Part shown: positions 61,809-64,000 of the stretch, piece by piece
How positions within the stretch are numbered: position 1 is the stretch's first letter
Layout of the letters: each line of letters starts with the position of its first letter
From: Mycoplasma sp.
GTDB lineage: Bacteria > Bacillota_I > Bacilli_A > Mycoplasmatales > Metamycoplasmataceae
Direction: 5' to 3'
DNA: 64,000 bases
Assembly: GCA_024721275.1 (NCBI GenBank)
Contig: JAMPIX010000001.1
Span: 124,001-188,000, forward strand
The notes under the pieces: model-generated
Database searches by the model: none
What the model saw: the letters and a program-made list of their open reading frames with translations, nothing else
Told to the model about the DNA's origin: nothing
Position numbers and translations under genes: made by a program

Positions 61809-63766
61809 TATTTATCTCACTCTCCTGCTATTTTTGGATCTGATATCAGATTATATATATCATCTCTACTTGCTAATCCTTTTATTGTTGTTGAACCACT
61901 TGGCACACCTTCATTAGCTAAATTAACATCATAATTATCAACAGAATTTACTGCATTATATGTTCATTTATTTATTTTTTGTGTTTCAGTATTAAATATA
62001 CCTAGATAAACAGCTTTTAATGAGTCTTTCAATGATGTTGTAAATTGATCTTTTTCATCTTGCGTTAATGTTTTTAATCCTGGATCAGCAATAGTATCTA
62101 ATAGACTATAGTAATATCCTCTACCTTTATCAACTTGGTAGTATGAATTTAAAGCAGCAACTGCATCAATATAAACTGGTTTATTTTCATTTTCATTTAA
62201 TAATTGTTGTGTTAATGCATTCATATAGTTTTGTGAAACTGTTCCAGCTTCATCATCTAATGAAGAATCATATTTCATAAAGTTAATTCCATCTTCTTGT
62301 GAGAAAGTAACTAATGTCGGATTTGCACCTGTACCAATTTTGTAAATAAAGTGATCTCTTTTATTTAATGTTTTAAGTATATCTGCAATTTGAGATGTTA
62401 TTAATGCACCTGAACCAGAAGCAACTTTAGTATCGATAGTATCAATGTTGTTTCCAAAATCTTCTGGAAGCATTGTACCTGAAGGATCTAATGCAGCTTT
62501 TACAGAATCGAAAATTCTTTCAAATACACCTTTTCCACCAGGTCCTGTAGCAGCAAATGTAGATCAAGCTTCAGTAGTAGAAGCATCTCTAGCGTTTGTT
62601 AAAATTCCTGTTGCTATTCCTTCATTTAATGATCCGATTGAATCTATTAAAGGACTAACACCTAAATAACCATCTTTTGTTTTTGTAGCTTGGTCAAGAT
62701 CACTTTTATCAATAATTCTATTGAAGTTTACTTCTTCTGTTTTTCTATCAGGAATACCATTTTGAATTAATTCTCCAATTAATGTATTACTAAATTTAAG
62801 ATCGGCAACTGTATTTCCTGTACCGATTTTAAAGGCAAATAAATTTTTAAGTTCATCTTTAGAGATTGATCATGCTTGATTATTTGTAGCACTTGAATCT
62901 ATTTTGAATGTTACTTTTTGTAAAGTAGTTATTCTTTCATGATCAACAAAGTCTTCTATTTCAGTTTGAGGATTTTTTCATTTATCAACGAATGAATCTG
63001 TTACATATGCAGTTCATTGTTTGTTTTTGTTACCTGCACCACTTGGGTCAATACTTTTTGTTCCTCATGGTTTTGCAGTTGGACTAGTATCAGGTAATTG
63101 CTCTTTAGATACAGCATTGAAATCAGCAACATATACAGTTGGCTTATCTATAACATCTTGAGAAGTAATAGATACTTTCTTTGTTCTAAATCTTCTGAAT
63201 GCATCAGATTTCATTTTATCAACTATACCATTTGTAACAGCTGATTCTTTTAATTCATCTAATGTATCACCTGTAGCATTATATTTAGAAATTAATTCTT
63301 GTTGTAACGCTTCACCATAATGTTTAGGATCATTTTCTTTAGCTGCTTTTTCTAAATCATCTATTTCAGATCTAATAACATCTTCTAATTGAGCTTTTGT
63401 TTGAAGAACATTAATTATTTTTACTGAAGGATCAACAGCATGTCTTTTTTGAGACTCATCATGAGCCGCAATACTTGCTACTTGTTCCTGATCGTATAAG
63501 TAAGTAATTACTTCGTTTGTTGCTTTTGTAAACTCCTTAGTATGTAATGTTTCTAAATCTTTTATTTGACCTATAAAATCATCATATTTTTTGTCTATTT
63601 GTGAACCATCTGGACTTGATATGCTAAATGCATTACCACTTGCTCCTTCATCAGCAGGTGATGGTAATGTTGCGCTGCTACCACATGATGCAACTGTTGC
63701 TACAGTTCCACCAACAGCTAGTGAACCTATCCCTGCTAAAAAGCTTTTTTTCATTTTTGAATTCAT
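61808..63766 (-). CDS. Lipoprotein, P80-like, first gene of the HinT operon
   Basis: 652 residues. It begins MNSKMKKSFLAGIGSLAVGG, signal core about 8-24 and lipobox VASC with Cys28. After an Ala/Ser/Pro-rich linker there is a long helical region (about 45-150) and then Asp/Thr/Gly-rich sequence; no known domain recognised. The start is fixed by AGGAGG (complement of 63774-63779) 7 nt upstream. Assigned as P80-like because it heads a lipoprotein-lipoprotein-hinT operon like the hit locus of M. hominis; P80 there is a surface or secreted antigen. TGA Trp codons at 61951 region, 61817 and others. Probably abundant, judging by its strong ribosome site. Confidence 0.85.
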
Positions 63767-63813
63767 ATTGAATCCTCCTAGTCTGAACTTATACTTATAT
63801 TTATATAATTACA

Positions 63814-63819
63814 ATTATA
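63814..63819 (-). promoter_or_regulatory. -10 box of the lipoprotein-hinT operon
   Basis: TATAAT on the minus strand (preceded by TAG), giving a leader of about 40 nt with AGGAGG. Confidence 0.55.
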
Positions 63820-63861
63820 CTACTAAGCAAAATAGAAAAGTATATATGCTTATTTATGTAT

Positions 63862-63881
63862 AAAAAGTGTCAAAAAGTGTC
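63862..63881. repeat. Tandem 10-bp repeat in the divergent lipoprotein promoter region
   Basis: AAAAAGTGTC twice in a row (63862-63871 and 63872-63881). On the minus strand it reads as two TTGACA hexamers (63878-63883, 63868-63873), 10 bp apart, i.e. one DNA turn. It may be a doubled -35 element or an operator. Confidence 0.7.
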
Positions 63882-63932
63882 AAATTTTCCATATATTATT
63901 GAACTATTTCTATATTTATTTTTTTATTAAAA

Positions 63933-63949
63933 TATAATTTCTTTATAAT
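63933..63949 (+). promoter_or_regulatory. Double TATAAT before the right-edge gene
   Basis: TATAAT at 63933-63938 and 63944-63949; the second lies 11 nt before ATG 63961. Confidence 0.45.
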
Positions 63950-63960
63950 TAAAGACAAGT

Positions 63961-64000
63961 ATGGAAATGAAAAAAATAGTGGATATTGAAAATTTAAAAT
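63961..64000 (+). CDS. Start of a divergent gene, truncated by the window edge
   Basis: 13 codons from ATG 63961 (MEMKKIVDIENLK) or 11 from ATG 63967 (MKKIVDIENLK). No ribosome site is evident, in keeping with a short-leader promoter. The opening resembles the first strand of ABC-transporter ATPases, but thirteen residues cannot support an assignment. Confidence 0.4.
   Translation, partial: MEMKKIVDIENLK

Overview
The window is an AT-rich, gene-dense bacterial chromosome segment from a wall-less mollicute (Mycoplasma sensu lato). The main evidence is the genetic code: almost every long gene reads through in-frame TGA codons at conserved tryptophan positions (for example GalE, GapA, UvrC, RNase J, LysS), while TGG is also used. 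Genes are tightly packed, with ATGA or TAATG overlaps. Fatty-acid synthesis genes are absent between plsX and rnc. I cannot name the species. Pairings such as dnaE with a stand-alone 5'-3' exonuclease, trpS-spx-EIIB-like, uvrC-yfcE and def/gmk/PP2C/STK/rsgA/rpe recall the pneumoniae-type mollicutes, whereas the lipoprotein-lipoprotein-HinT cluster recalls the hit locus of M. hominis.

Layout. 1-6.5 kb: two small membrane proteins, tyrS, then a leftward ezrA-thiI-GNAT operon divergent from rpsD, which has a structured leader. 6.6-12.4 kb: replication genes (dnaE, 5'-3' exonuclease, DnaB-type initiator, dnaI), with a perfect DnaA box before dnaB. 12.5-15.5 kb: gapA, galE and a HAD phosphatase with an unrecognised N-terminal extension. 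15.5-22.3 kb: engB, rpsF-ssb-rpsR, c-di-AMP phosphodiesterase gdpP, rplI, replicative helicase dnaC, and a CNNM/CBS membrane protein. 22.3-27.5 kb: yitT-like, trpS(-), spx, a membrane-anchored EIIB-like protein without its cysteine, rnjA(-), def(-). 27.5-32 kb: rsmD, gmk, PP2C phosphatase, Ser/Thr kinase, rsgA, rpe, rpmB(-). 32-40.5 kb: asp23-like, fakA, plsX, rnc, smc, and a catalytically stripped RNase J paralogue. 40.5-49.7 kb: ftsK without its gamma domain, uvrC, a phosphodiesterase, tRNA-Ser(UGA), a nucleoside deoxyribosyltransferase, pth, tilS, ftsH, rsmG.

49.7-64 kb is the more lineage-specific part: a basic orphan protein, an ABC ATPase with a coiled-coil head, a 1478-residue FtsX-type permease, a DUF368 (PopT-like) polyprenyl-phosphate carrier homologue in an apparently wall-less cell, lysS, a Cof-type HAD, then a leftward operon of two lipoproteins (P80/P60-like), HinT and a DUF2188 membrane protein. 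A divergent gene begins at the right edge.

Recurring themes are: extended -10 promoters (TGnTATAAT) placed 6-10 nt before start codons, implying leaderless mRNAs; short hairpins at predicted mRNA 5' ends; small perfect tandem duplications at gene boundaries; and loss of catalytic residues in several paralogues (RNase J2, the DnaE PHP domain, the EIIB-like protein). No rRNA, CRISPR array, insertion sequence or prophage was seen, and there is no gene-free stretch longer than about 300 bases.
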